NCBI GenBank assembly: GCA_032622095.1
Contig: CP136063.1
Coordinates: forward strand, 273,911,426 to 273,975,425
Source of the DNA: Siphonodentalium dalli
Lineage: Eukaryota > Mollusca > Scaphopoda > Gadilida > Siphonodentaliidae
Direction of reading: 5' to 3'
DNA: 64,000 nucleotides
Of this stretch, positions 27,331-41,617 are shown one piece after another. The notes under the pieces were generated by a model. It was not told where the DNA came from. It made no database searches and was given only the letters and a program-made list of their open reading frames with translations. A program made the translations under genes and the position numbers. Position 1 is the first letter of the stretch. Every line of letters begins with the position of its first letter.

Positions 27331-27333
27331 ATC

Positions 27334-27990
27334 TTTATTTGTAACATACCATGAATAAGACTAACAATGGACGTACTTTGTTGGTTACATACCAGGAATA
27401 AGACAGGCAATGAACGCTCTTTATTTGTAACATACCAGGAGTAAGACTAACAATGAACGCTCTTTATTGGTAACATACCAGGAGTAAGACTAACAATGGA
27501 CGTTCTTTGTTGGTTACATACCAGGGATAAGACTAGCAATGAACGCTCTTTATTTGTAACATACCATGAATAAGACTAACAATGGACGTTCTTTGTTGGT
27601 TACATACCAGGAATAAGACTAGCAATGAACGCTCTTTATTTGTAACATATCAGGAGTAAGACTAACAATGAACGCTCTTTATTTGTAACTTACCAAGAGT
27701 AAGACTAACAATGGACGTTATTTGTTGTTTACATACCAGGGATATGACTAGCAATGAACGCTCTTTATTTGTAACATGCAATGAATAAGACTAACAATTG
27801 ACGTTCTTTGTTGGTTACATACCAGAAATAAGACTAGCAATGAACGCTCTTTATTTTTAACATACCATGAATAAGACTAACAATGGACGTTCTTTGTTGG
27901 TTACATACCAGGAATAAGACTAGCAATGAACGCTCTTTATTTGTAACATACAATGAGTATGACTAACTATGAACGCGCTTTATTTGTACC
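27334..27990 (+). repeat. 86-bp dimer subdomain D5
   Basis: Alternating GAACGCTC and GGACGTTC/TTTGTTGGTTAC monomers between the S-segment scar and the CATGAGTAAGACTAACTATG variant. The 258-bp stretch between GAATAAGACTAGC at 27,611 and the dimer unit ending at 27,911 is what M6 has lost. Confidence 0.85.
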
Positions 27991-28923
27991 ATACCATGAG
28001 TAAGACTAACTATGAACCCTCTTTATTTGTAACATACCAGGAATAAGACTAACAATGAGCGTTCGCTATTTGTAACATACCAGGAATAAGACTAACAATG
28101 AGCGTTCTTTATTTGTAACATACCATGACTAAGACTAACAATGAACGGTATTTATTGGTAACATACAATGAGTAGACTTACAATGAACGCTCTTTATGTG
28201 TAACATACCAGGAATAAGACTAACAATGAACGATCTTTATTTGTAACATACCATGAATATACTAACAAGGAACGCTCTTTATTTCTAACATACCATGACT
28301 AATACTAACAATGCACGGTCTTATTTTTAACATACAATGAGTAAGACTAACATTGAACGCTCTGTATTTGTAACATACCAGGCATAATACTAACAATGGA
28401 CGATCTTTATTTGTAACATACCATGAATATACTAACAATGAACGCATTTTATGTGTATCATACCAGGAATAAGACTAACAATGAACGCTCTTTATTTGTA
28501 ACATACCATGAACAAGAATAACAATGGACGGTCTTTATTTGTAACATACCACGAATAGACTAACAATGAACGCTCTTCAATTGTAACATACCAGGAATAG
28601 ACTAACAATGAACGCTCTTTATTTGTAACATACCAGGAATAGACTAACAATGAACGCTCTTTATTTGTAACATACCAGGGATAGACCAACAATTAACGCT
28701 CTTTATTTGTAATATACCATGAATATACTAACAAGGAACGCTCTTTATTTCTAACATACAAGGAGTAAGTCTAACAATGAACGCTCTTTATTTGTAACAT
28801 ACCAGGAATAGACTAAATAACAATGAGCGTTATTTATTTGTAACAAACCAGGAATAGACTAACAATGAACGCTCTTTATTTTTAACTTACAATGTGTAAG
28901 ACTAACAATGAACGCTCTTTATT

Positions 28924-28981
28924 TGTAACATAACAGGAATAAGACTAGCATTTATTGTTATTCTATTACTGGTACGTTACA
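28924..28981. repeat. A junction 6
   Basis: Left arm 28924-28950, TTTA loop 28951-28954, right arm 28955-28981. The left arm carries TAACATAACAGG, a change shared only with A junctions 7 and 8. Confidence 0.85.
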
Positions 28982-30909
28982 AATAAAGAACGCTCATTGT
29001 TAGTCTAGTCCTGGTATGTTACAAATAAAGAGCGTTCATTGTTAGTCTATTCCTGGTATGTTACAAATAAAGAACGTTCATTGTTAGTCTATTCGTGGTA
29101 TGTTACAAATAAAGAGCGTTCATCGTTAGTCTTACTCCTGGAATGTTACCAATAAAGAACGCTCATTATTAGTATATTCCTGGTAAGTTACAAATAAAGA
29201 GCGTTCATTGTTAGTCTATTCCTGGTATGTTACAAATAAAGAACGTTCATTGTTAGTCTATTCATGGTATGTTACAAATAAAGAGCGTTCATTGTTAGAC
29301 TATTCCTGGTATGTTACAAATAAAGAGCGTTCATTGTTAGTCTTACTCCTGGTATGTTACAAATAAATAACGCTCATTGTTAGTCTATTCCTTGTATGTT
29401 ACAAATAAAGAGCGTTCATCGTTAGTCTTACTCCTGGAATGTTACCAATAAAGAACGCTCAGTATTAGTATATTCCTGGTATGTTACAAATAAAGAGCGT
29501 TCGATGTTAGTCTTACTCATTGTACGTTAAAAATAAAGACCCTTCATTGTTAGTCTTACTCTTGGTATGTTAACAATAAATAACGCTCATTGTTATTATA
29601 TTCCTGGTATGTTACAAATAAAGAGCGTTCATTGTTAGTCTATTCCTGGTATGTTACAAATAAAGAACGCTCATTGTTAGTCTTATTCCTGGTATGTTAC
29701 AAATAAAGAGCGTTCATTGTTAGTCTATTCATGGTATGTAACCAACACAGAACGTCCATTGTTAGTCTTATTCCTGGTATGTTACACATTAAGAGCGTTC
29801 ATTGTTGGTCTATTCATTGTTACCAATAAGGACCGTTCATTGTTAGTCTTAGTCATGGTATGTTACAAATAAAGAGCGTTCCTTGTTAGTATATTCATGG
29901 TATGTTACAAATAAAGATCGTTCATTGTTAGTCTTATTCCTGGTATGTTACAAATACAGAGCGTTCATTGTTAGTCTTTCACGTTGTATGTTAAAAATAA
30001 AGAGCGTTAATTGTTAGTCTATTCCTGGTTTGTTACAAATAAATAGCGTTCATTGTTAGTCTTACTCCTGGTATGTTACAAATAAAGAACGCTCATTGTT
30101 AGTCTATTCCTGGTATGTTACAAATAAAGAGCGTTCATTGTTAGTCTTACTCCTGGTATGTTACCAATAAAGAACGCTAATTATTAGTATTTTCCTGGTA
30201 TGTTACAAATAAAGAGCGTTCGATGTTAGTCTTACTCATTGTACGTTAAAAATAAAGACCGTTCATTGTTAGTCTTAGTCATGGTATGTTAGAAATAAAG
30301 AGCGCTCATTGTTAGTCTATTCCTGGTATGTTATAAATAAAGAGCGTTCATTGGTAGTCTTACTCCTGGTATGTTAACAATAAAGAACGCTCATTGTTAG
30401 TATATTCCTGGTATGTTACAAATAAAGAGCGTTCATTGTTAGTCTATTCCTGGTATGTTACAAATAAAGAACGCTCATTGTTAGTCTTATTCCTGGTATG
30501 TTACAAATAAAGAGCATTCATTGTTAGTCTATTCCTGGTATGTAACCAACAAAGAACGTCCATTGTTAGTCTTATTCATGGTATGTTACAAATAAAGAGC
30601 GTTCACTGTTAGTCACCTCCTGGTAAATAACCAATAATGAGCGTTCATTGTTAGTCTATTCCTGGTATGTTACCAATACAGATCATTCATTGTTATTCGT
30701 ATTCCTGGTATGTTACAAATAAAGAGCGTGCATTGTTAGTCTATTCCTGGTATGTTACAAATAAAGAGCGTTTATTGTTAGTCTATTCCTGGTATGTAAC
30801 CAACAAAGAACGTCCATTGTTAGTCTTATTCCTGGTATGTTACACATTAAGAGCGTTCATTGTTAGTCTATTAATTGTTTGTTACCAATAAAGACCGTTC
30901 ATTGTTAGT
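28955..30909 (-). repeat. Inverted block P6 of HOR 6
   Basis: 1,955 bp. It keeps the AGTCTAGTCCTGG first-position monomer that P5 lacks, but shares P5's missing last monomer at the B junction. It has the private-group changes TGGTAAGTTAC (near 29,180) and ACCAACACAG (near 29,743), shared with P7 and P8. Confidence 0.9.
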
Positions 30910-30943
30910 ATAAGACTAACAATGGACGTTCTTTGTTGGTTAC
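30881..30943. repeat. B junction 6, strengthened hairpin
   Basis: Left arm 30881-30909, ATAAG loop 30910-30914, right arm 30915-30943; the same 25 of 29 pairing as B junction 5. Confidence 0.88.
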
Positions 30944-32715
30944 ATACCAGGAGTAAGACTATCAATGAGCGTTCTTTATTTGTAACATACAAGGAATAGA
31001 CTAACAATGAACGCTCTTTATTAGTAACATACCAGGAATAAGACCAACAATGAGCGTTCGCTATTTGTAACATACCAGGAATAAGACTAACAATGAGCGT
31101 TCTTTATTTGTAACATACCATGACTAAGACTAACAATGAACGGTATTTATTGGTAACATACAATGAGTAGACTTACAATGAACGCTCTTTATGTGTAACA
31201 TACCAGGAATAAGACTAACAATGAACGATCTTTATTTGTAACATACCATGAATATACTAACAAGGAACGCTCTTTATTTCTAACATACCATGACTAATAC
31301 TAACAATGAACGGTCTTATTTTTAACATACAATGAGTAAGACTAACATTGAACGCTCTGTATTTGTAACATACCTGGCATAAGACTAACAATGAACGATC
31401 TTTATTTGTAACATACCATGAATATACTAACAATGAACGCTGTTTATGTGTATCATACTAGGAATACGACTAACAATGAACGCTCTTTATTTGTAACATA
31501 CCATGAACAAGAATAACAATGGACGGTCTTTATTTGTAACATAACACGAATAGACTAACAATGAACGCTCTTCAATTGTAACATACCAGGAATAGACTAA
31601 CAATGAACGCTCTTTATTTGTAACATACCAGGAATAGACTAACAATGAACGCTCTTTATTTGTAACATACCAGGGATAGACCAACAATTAACGCTCTTTA
31701 TTTGTAATATACCATGAATATACTAACAAGGCACGCTCTTTATTTGTAACATACAAGGAGTAAGACTAACAATGAACGCTCTTTATTTGTAACATACCAG
31801 GAATAGACTAAATAACAATGAGCGTTATTTATTTGTAACAAACCAGGAATAGACTAACAATGAACGCTCTATATTTTTAACATACAATGTGTAAGACTAA
31901 CAATGAACGCTCTTTATTTGTAACATACCAGGAATAAGACTAACAATGAACGATCTTTATTTGTAACATACCATGAATATACTAACGAGGAACGCTCTTT
32001 ATTTGTAACATACAATGACAAAGACTAACAATGAACGGTCTTTATTGGTAACAAACAATACATAGACTAACAATGAACGCTCTTTATGTGTAACATACCA
32101 GGAATAAGACTACCAATGGACGTTCTTTGTTGGTTACATACCAGGAATAGACTAACAATAAACGCTCTTTGTTTGTAACATACCAGGAATAGACTAACAA
32201 TGAACGCTCTTTATTCGTAACATACCAGGAATAAGACTAACAATGAATGATCTTTATTGGTAACATACCAGGAATAGACTAACAATGAACGCTCATTATT
32301 GGTTATTTACCAGGAGGTGACTAACAGTGAACGCTCTTTATTTGTAACATACCATGAATAAGACTAACAATGGACGTTCTTTGTTGGTTACATACCAGGA
32401 ATAGACTAACAATGGGCATTCTATATTGGTAACATACCAGGAGTAAGACTAACAATGAACGCTCTTTATTTATAACATACCAGGAATAGACTAACAATGA
32501 GCGTTCTTCATTTGTAACATACCAGGAGTAAGACTAACAATGAACGCTCTTTATTTTTAACATACCAGGAATAGACTATATAGCAATGAGCGTTCTTTAT
32601 TTGTAACATACTAGGAATAGATTAATAATGAACGCTCTTTATTTGTAACATACCAGGAATAGACTAACAATGAACGTTCTTTATTTGTAACATACCTGGA
32701 ATAAGACTAACAATG

Positions 32716-33798
32716 GACGTTCTTTATTTGTAACATACCAGGAATAAGACTAGCAATGAACGTTCTGTATTTGTAACATACCAGGAATAGACTAGCAATG
32801 AACGCTCTTTATTTGTAACATACCAGGAATAAGACTAAAAATGGACGTTCTTTATTTGTAACATACCAGGAATAAGACTAACAATGGACGTTCTTTATTT
32901 GTAATTTACCAGGAATAAACAAACAATGAGCGTTCTTTATTTGTAACATACCTGGAATAAGACTAGCAATGAACGTTCTTTATTTGTAACATACCAGGAA
33001 TAGACTAGCAATGAACGCTCTTTATTTGTAACATACCAGGAATAGACTAACAATGGACGTTCTTTATTTGTAACATACCAGGAATAGACTAACAATGAGC
33101 GTTCTTTATTTGTAACATACCAGGAATAAGACCAACAATGGACGTTCTTTATTTGTAACATATCAGGAATAGACTATCAATGGACACTCTTTATTTGTAA
33201 CGTACCAGGAATAGACTAGCAATGAACGCTCTTTGTTTGTAACATACCATGAATAGACTAGCAATGAACGCTTTTTATTTGTTACATACATGTAATAGAC
33301 TAAAAATGAGCGTTCGTTATTTGTAACATACCAGGAATATACTAACAATGATCGTTCTTTATTTGTTACATACCATGAATATACTAGCAATGGGCGTTCT
33401 TTATTTGTAACATACCAGGAATAGACTAACAATGAACGCTCTTTATTTGTAACATACCAGGAATAGACTAACAATGAGCGTTCTTTATTTGTAACATACC
33501 AGGAATAGACTAACAATAAACGCTCTTTATTTGTAACAATACCAGGAATAGACTAACAATGAGCATTCTGTGTTGGTTACATACCACGAATAAGACGAGC
33601 AATGAACGCACTTTATTTGTAACATACCAGGAATAGATTAGCAATGAACGCTCTTTATTTGTAACATACCAGGAATAGACTAACAATGAACGCTCTGTAT
33701 TTGTAACATACCAGGAATAGATAAACAATTAACGCTCTTTATTTGTAACATACCAGGAATAAGACTAACAATGAACGCTCATTATTGGTATGTGAATG
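32716..33798 (+). repeat. S segment in M6
   Basis: Same content and order as the S segment in M5, offset by 6,468 bp, ending in the truncated monomer with GGTATGTGAATGATC at 33,787. Confidence 0.88.
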
Positions 33799-33801
33799 AT
33801 C

Positions 33802-34200
33802 TTTATTTGTAACATACCATGAATAAGACTAACAATGGACGTACTTTGTTGGTTACATACCAGGAATAAGACAGGCAATGAACGCTCTTTATTTGTAACA
33901 TACCAGGAGTAAGACTAACAATGAACGCTCTTTATTGGTAACATACCAGGAGTAAGACTAACAATGGACGTTCTTTGTTGGTTACATACCAGGGATAAGA
34001 CTAGCAATGAACGCTCTTTATTTGTAACATACCATGAATAAGACTAACAATGGACGTTCTTTGTTGGTTACATACCAGGAATAAGACTAGCAATGAACGC
34101 TCTTTATTTGTAACATACCAGGAATAAGACTAGCAATGAACGCTCTTTATTTGTAACATACAATGAGTATGACTAACTATGAACGCGCTTTATTTGTACC
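33802..34200 (+). repeat. Contracted dimer subdomain D6
   Basis: The dimer subdomain with three 86-bp dimers removed. The GTAACTTACCAAGAG and CATGCAATG variants of M5 and M7 are absent. Confidence 0.85.
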
Positions 34201-35133
34201 ATACCATGAGTAAGACTAACTATGAACCCTCTTTATTTGTAACATACCAGGAATAAGACTAACAATGAGCGTTCGCTATTTGTAACATACCAGGAATAAG
34301 ACTAACAATGAGCGTTCTTTATTTGTAACATACCATGACTAAGACTAACAATGAACGGTATTTATTGGTAACATACAATGAGTAGACTTACAATGAACGC
34401 TCTTTATGTGTAACATACCAGGAATAAGACTAACAATGAACGATCTTTATTTGTAACATACCATGAATATACTAACAAGGAACGCTCTTTATTTGTAACA
34501 TACCATGACTAATACTAACAATGCACGGTCTTATTTTTAACATACAATGAGTAAGACTAACATTGAACGCTCTGTATTTGTAACATACCAGGCATAATAC
34601 TAACAATGGACGATCTTTATTTGTAACATACCATGAATATACTAACAATGAACGCATTTTATGTGTATCATACCAGGAATAAGACTAACAATGAACGCTC
34701 TTTATTTGTAACATACCATGAACAAGAATAACAATGGACGGTCTTTATTTGTAACATACCACGAATAGACTAACAATGAACGCTCTTCAATTGTAACATA
34801 CCAGGAATAGACTAACAATGAACGCTCTTTATTTGTAACATACCAGGAATAGACTAACAATGAACGCTCTTTATTTGTAACATACCAGGGATAGACCAAC
34901 AATTAACGCTCTTTATTTGTAATATACCATGAATATACTAACAAGGAACGCTCTTTATTTCTAACAGACAAGGAGTAAGTCTAACAATGAACGCTCTTTA
35001 TTTGTAACATACCAGGAATAGACTAAATAACAATGAGCGTTATTTATTTGTAACAAACCAGGAATAGACTAACAATGAACGCTCTTTATTTTTAACTTAC
35101 AATGTGTAAGACTAACAATGAACGCTCTTTATT

Positions 35134-35191
35134 TGTAACATAACAGGAATAAGACTAGCATTTATTGTTATTCTATTACTGGTACGTTACA
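35134..35191. repeat. A junction 7
   Basis: Left arm 35134-35160, TTTA loop 35161-35164, right arm 35165-35191; carries the TAACATAACAGG change. Confidence 0.85.
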
Positions 35192-37077
35192 AATAAAGAA
35201 CGCTCATTGTTAGTCTAGTCCTGGTATGTTACAAATAAAGAGCGTTCATTGTTAGTCTATTCCTGGTATGTTACAAATAAAGAACGTTCATTGTTAGTCT
35301 ATTCGTGGTATGTTACAAATAAAGAGCGTTCATCGTTAGTCTTACTCCTGGAATGTTACCAATAAAGAACGCTCATTATTAGTATATTCCTGGTAAGTTA
35401 CAAATAAAGAGCGTTCATTGTTAGTCTATTCCTGGTATGTTACAAATAAAGAGCGTTCATTGTTAGACTATTCCTGGTATGTTACAAATAAAGAGCGTTC
35501 ATTGTTAGTCTTACTCCTGGTATGTTACAAATAAATAACGCTCATTGTTAGTCTATTCCTTGTATGTTACAAATAAAGAGCGTTCATCGTTAGTCTTACT
35601 CCTGGAATGTTACCAATAAAGAACGCTCAGTATTAGTATATTCCTGGTATGTTACAAATAAAGAGCGTTCGATGTTAGTCTTACTCATTGTACGTTAAAA
35701 ATAAAGACCCTTCATTGTTAGTCTTACTCTTGGTATGTTAACAATAAATAACGCTCATTGTTATTATATTCCTGGTATGTTACAAATAAAGAGCGTTCAT
35801 TGTTAGTCTATTCCTGGTATGTTACAAATAAAGAACGCTCATTGTTAGTCTTATTCCTGGTATGTTACAAATAAAGAGCGTTCATTGTTAGTCTATTCAT
35901 GGTATGTAACCAACACAGAACGTCCATTGTTAGTCTTATTCCTGGTATGTTACACATAAAGAGCGTTCATTGTTGGTATATTCATTGTTACCAATAAGGA
36001 CCGTTCATTGTTAGTCTTAGTCATGGTATGTTACAAATAAAGAGCGTTCCTTGTTAGTATATTCATGGTATGTTACAAATAAAGATCGTTCATTGTTAGT
36101 CTTATTCCTGGTATGTTACAAATACAGAGCGTTCATTGTTAGTCTTTCACGTTGTATGTTAAAAATAAAGAGCGTTAATTGTTAGTCTATTCCTGGTTTG
36201 TTACAAATAAATAGCGTTCATTGTTAGTCTTACTCCTGGTATGTTACAAATAAAGAACGCTCATTGTTAGTCTATTCCTGGTATGTTACAAATAAAGAGC
36301 GTTCATTGTTAGTCTTACTCCTGGTATGTTACCAATAAAGAACGCTAATTATTAGTATTTTCCTGGTATGTTACAAATAAAGAGCGTTCGATGTTAGTCT
36401 TACTCATTGTACGTTAAAAATAAAGACCGTTCATTGTTAGTCTTAGTCATGGTATGTTAGAAATAAAGAGCGCTCATTGTTAGTCTATTCCTGGTATGTT
36501 ATAAATAAAGAGCGTTCATTGGTAGTCTTACTCCTGGTATGTTAACAATAAAGAACGCTCATTGTTAGTATATTCCTGGTATGTTACAAATAAAGAGCGT
36601 TCATTGTTAGTCTATTCCTGGTATGTTACAAATAAAGAACGCTCATTGTTAGTCTTATTCCTGGTATGTTACAAATAAAGAGCATTCATTGTTAGTCTAT
36701 TCCTGGTATGTAACCAACAAAGAACGTCCATTGTTAGTCTTATTCATGGTATGTTACAAATAAAGAGCGTTCACTGTTAGTCACCTCCTGGTAAATAACC
36801 AATAATGAGCGTTCATTGTTAGTCTATTCCTGGTATGTTACCAATACAGATCATTCATTGTTATTCGTATTCCTGGTATGTTACAAATAAAGAGCGTGCA
36901 TTGTTAGTCTATTCCTGGTATGTTACAAATAAAGAGCGTTTATTGTTAGTCTATTCCTGGTATGTAACCAACAAAGAACGTCCATTGTTAGTCTTATTCC
37001 TGGTATGTTACACATTAAGAGCGTTCATTGTTAGTCTATTAATTGTTTGTTACCAATAAAGACCGTTCATTGTTAGT
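35165..37077 (-). repeat. Inverted block P7 of HOR 7
   Basis: 1,913 bp. Compared with P6 it lacks one 42-mer near 35,440 (the GAACGTTC monomer before TTGTTAGACTATTCC), the same monomer missing independently in P3. It also has CACATAAAGAGCG and TTGGTATATTC changes near 35,954-35,983. Confidence 0.9.
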
Positions 37078-37111
37078 ATAAGACTAACAATGGACGTTCT
37101 TTGTTGGTTAC
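37049..37111. repeat. B junction 7, strengthened hairpin
   Basis: Left arm 37049-37077, ATAAG loop 37078-37082, right arm 37083-37111; pairing as in junctions 5 and 6. Confidence 0.88.
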
Positions 37112-38883
37112 ATACCAGGAGTAAGACTATCAATGAGCGTTCTTTATTTGTAACATACAAGGAATAGACTAACAATGAACGCTCTTTATTAGTAACATAC
37201 CAGGAATAAGACCAACAATGAGCGTTCGCTATTTGTAACATACCAGGAATAAGACTAACAATGAGCGTTCTTTATTTGTAACATACCATGACTAAGACTA
37301 ACAATGAACGGTATTTATTGGTAACATACAATGAGTAGACTTACAATGAACGCTCTTTATGTGTAACATACCAGGAATAAGACTAACAATGAACGATCTT
37401 TATTTGTAACATACCATGAATATACTAACAAGGAACGCTCTTTATTTCTAACATACCATGACTAATACTAACAATGAACGGTCTTATTTTTAACATACAA
37501 TGAGTAAGACTAACATTGAACGCTCTGTATTTGTAACATACCAGGCATAAGACTAACAATGAACGATCTTTATTTGTAACATACCATGAATATACTAACA
37601 ATGAACGCTGTTTATGTGTATCATACTAGGAATACGACTAACAATGAACGCTCTTTATTTGTAACATACCATGAACAAGAATAACAATGGACGGTCTTTA
37701 TTTGTAACATAACACGAATAGACTAACAATGAACGCTCTTCAATTGTAACATACCAGGAATAGACTAACAATGAACGCTCTTTATTTGTAACATACCAGG
37801 AATAGACTAACAATGAACGCTCTTTATTTGTAACATACCAGGGATAGACCAACAATTAACGCTCTTTATTTGTAATATACCATGAATATACTAACAAGGC
37901 ACGCTCTTTATTTGTAACATACAAGGAGTAAGACTAACAATGAACGCTCTTTATTTGTAACATACCAGGAATAGACTAAATAACAATGAGCGTTATTTAT
38001 TTGTAACAAACCAGGAATAGACTAACAATGAACGCTCTATATTTTTAACATACAATGTGTAAGACTAACAATGAACGCTCTTTATTTGTAACATACCAGG
38101 AATAAGACTAACAATGAACGATCTTTATTTGTAACATACCATGAATATACTAACGAGGAACGCTCTTTATTTGTAACATACAATGACAAAGACTAACAAT
38201 GAACGGTCTTTATTGGTAACAAACAATACATAGACTAACAATGAACGCTCTTTATGTGTAACATACCAGGAATAAGACTACCAATGGACGTTCTTTGTTG
38301 GTTACATACCAGGAATAGACTAACAATAAACGCTCTTTGTTTGTAACATACCAGGAATAGACTAACAATGAACGCTCTTTATTCGTAACATACCAGGAAT
38401 AAGACTAACAATGAATGATCTTTATTGGTAACATACCAGGAATAGACTAACAATGAACGCTCATTATTGGTTATTTACCAGGAGGTGACTAACAGTGAAC
38501 GCTCTTTATTTGTAACATACCATGAATAAGACTAACAATGGACGTTCTTTGTTGGTTACATACCAGGAATAGACTAACAATGGGCATTCTATATTGGTAA
38601 CATACCAGGAGTAAGACTAACAATGAACGCTCTTTATTTATAACATACCAGGAATAGACTAACAATGAGCGTTCTTCATTTGTAACATACCAGGAGTAAG
38701 ACTAACAATGAACGCTCTTTATTTTTAACATACCAGGAATAGACTATATAGCAATGAGCGTTCTTTATTTGTAACATACTAGGAATAGATTAATAATGAA
38801 CGCTCTTTATTTGTAACATACCAGGAATAGACTAACAATGAACGTTCTTTATTTGTAACATACCTGGAATAAGACTAACAATG

Positions 38884-39966
38884 GACGTTCTTTATTTGTA
38901 ACATACCAGGAATAAGACTAGCAATGAACGTTCTGTATTTGTAACATACCAGGAATAGACTAGCAATGAACGCTCTTTATTTGTAACATACCAGGAATAA
39001 GACTAAAAATGGACGTTCTTTATTTGTAACATACCAGGAATAAGACTAACAATGGACGTTCTTTATTTGTAATTTACCAGGAATAAACAAACAATGAGCG
39101 TTCTTTATTTGTAACATACCTGGAATAAGACTAGCAATGAACGTTCTTTATTTGTAACATACCAGGAATAGACTAGCAATGAACGCTCTTTATTTGTAAC
39201 ATACCAGGAATAGACTAACAATGGACGTTCTTTATTTGTAACATACCAGGAATAGACTAACAATGAGCGTTCTTTATTTGTAACATACCAGGAATAAGAC
39301 CAACAATGGACGTTCTTTATTTGTAACATATCAGGAATAGACTATCAATGGACACTCTTTATTTGTAACGTACCAGGAATAGACTAGCAATGAACGCTCT
39401 TTGTTTGTAACATACCATGAATAGACTAGCAATGAACGCTTTTTATTTGTTACATACATGTAATAGACTAAAAATGAGCGTTCGTTATTTGTAACATACC
39501 AGGAATATACTAACAATGATCGTTCTTTATTTGTTACATACCATGAATATACTAGCAATGGGCGTTCTTTATTTGTAACATACCAGGAATAGACTAACAA
39601 TGAACGCTCTTTATTTGTAACATACCAGGAATAGACTAACAATGAGCGTTCTTTATTTGTAACATACCAGGAATAGACTAACAATAAACGCTCTTTATTT
39701 GTAACAATACCAGGAATAGACTAACAATGAGCATTCTGTGTTGGTTACATACCACGAATAAGACGAGCAATGAACGCACTTTATTTGTAACATACCAGGA
39801 ATAGATTAGCAATGAACGCTCTTTATTTGTAACATACCAGGAATAGACTAACAATGAACGCTCTGTATTTGTAACATACCAGGAATAGATAAACAATTAA
39901 CGCTCTTTATTTGTAACATACCAGGAATAAGACTAACAATGAACGCTCATTATTGGTATGTGAATG
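38884..39966 (+). repeat. S segment in M7
   Basis: Same order as in M5 and M6, offset 6,168 bp from M6, ending with the GGTATGTGAATGATC scar at 39,955. Confidence 0.88.
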
Positions 39967-39969
39967 ATC

Positions 39970-40630
39970 TTTATTTGTAACATACCATGAATAAGACTAA
40001 CAATGGACGTACTTTGTTGGTTACATACCAGGAATAAGACAGGCAATGAACGCTCTTTATTTGTAACATACCAGGAGTAAGACTAACAATGAACGCTCTT
40101 TATTGGTAACATACCAGGAGTAAGACTAACAATGGACGTTCTTTGTTGGTTACATACCAGGGATAAGACTAGCAATGAACGCTCTTTATTTGTAACATAC
40201 CATGAATAAGACTAACAATGGACGTTCTTTGTTGGTTACATACCAGGAATAAGACTAGCAATGAACGCTCTTTATTTGTAACATATCAGGAGTAAGACTA
40301 ACAATGAACGCTCTTTATTTGTAACTTACCAAGAGTAAGACTAACAATGGACGTTATTTGTTGTTTACATACCAGGGATATGACTAGCAATGAACGCTCT
40401 TTATTTGTAACATGCAATGAATAAGACTAACAATTGACGTTCTTTGTTGGTTACATACCAGAAATAAGACTAGCAATGAACGCTCTTTATTTTTAACATA
40501 CCATGAATAAGACTAACAATGGACGTTCTTTGTTGGTTACATACCAGGAATAAGACTAGCAATAAACGCTCTTTATTTGTAACATACAATGAGTATGACT
40601 AACTATGAACGCGCTTTATTTGTACCATAC
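39970..40630 (+). repeat. 86-bp dimer subdomain D7
   Basis: Full-length dimer subdomain as in M5, including the GTAACTTACCAAGAG and CATGCAATG variants. Confidence 0.85.
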
Positions 40631-41559
40631 CATGAGTAAGACTAACTATGAACCCTCTTTATTTGTAACATACCAGGAATAAGACTAACAATGAGCGTTC
40701 GCTATTTGTAACATACCAGGAATAAGACTAACAATGAGCGTTCTTTATTTGTAACATACCATGACTAAGACTAACAATGAACGGTATTTATTGGTAACAT
40801 ACAATGAGTAGACTTACAATGAACGCTCTTTATGTGTAACATACCAGGAATAAGACTAACAATGAACGATCTTTATTTGTAACATACCATGAATATACTA
40901 ACAAGGAACGCTCTTTATTTCTAACATACCATGACTAATACTAACAATGCACGGTCTTATTTTTAACATACAATGAGTAAGACTAACATTGAACGCTCTG
41001 TATTTGTAACATACCAGGCATAATACTAACAATGGACGATCTTTATTTGTAACATACCATGAATATACTAACAATGAACGCATTTTATGTGTATCATACC
41101 AGGAATAAGACTAACAATGAACGCTCTTTATTTGTAACATACCATGAACAAGAATAACAATGGACGGTCTTTATTTGTAACATACCACGAATAGACTAAC
41201 AATGAACGCTCTTCAATTGTAACATACCAGGAATAGACTAACAATGAACGCTCTTTATTTGTAACATACCAGGAATAGACTAACAATGAACGCTCTTTAT
41301 TTGTAACATACCAGGGATAGACCAACAATTAACGCTCTTTATTTGTAATATACCATGAATATACTAACAAGGAACGCTCTTTATTTCTAACATACAAGGA
41401 GTAAGTCTAACAATGAACGCTCTTTATTTGTAACATACCAGGAATAGACTAAATAACAATGAGCGTTATTTATTTGTAACAAACCAGGAATAGACTAACA
41501 ATGAACGCTCTTTATTTTTAACTTACAATGTGTAAGACTAACAATGAACGCTCTTTATT

Positions 41560-41617
41560 TGTAACATAACAGGAATAAGACTAGCATTTATTGTTATTCT
41601 ATTACTGGTACGTTACA
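41560..41617. repeat. A junction 8 (last forward-to-reverse switch)
   Basis: Left arm 41560-41586, TTTA loop 41587-41590, right arm 41591-41617; carries the TAACATAACAGG change. Confidence 0.85.

Larger units (their letters stand above)
24447..28950 (+). repeat. Forward block M5 of HOR 5
   Basis: 4,504 bp, the same length as M7. It gains a full S segment relative to M1 to M3. The markers CATACTAGGAATACGAC (near 24,985) and AAGTCTAACAATG (near 28,770) recur in the blocks that follow. CATGAACAAGAATAACAATG is at 25,034 and 28,507. Confidence 0.92.
30915..35160 (+). repeat. Forward block M6 of HOR 6, 258 bp shorter than M5 and M7
   Basis: 4,246 bp, matching M5 almost base for base apart from a 258-bp loss (exactly three 86-bp dimers) at about 34,122 in the dimer subdomain. 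Two adjacent GAATAAGACTAGC monomers 43 bp apart (34,079 and 34,122) replace a pair that lies 301 bp apart in M5. Confidence 0.92.
37083..41586 (+). repeat. Forward block M7 of HOR 7
   Basis: 4,504 bp, equal in length to M5 and nearly identical to it. It retains the three dimers lost from M6. Confidence 0.92.
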
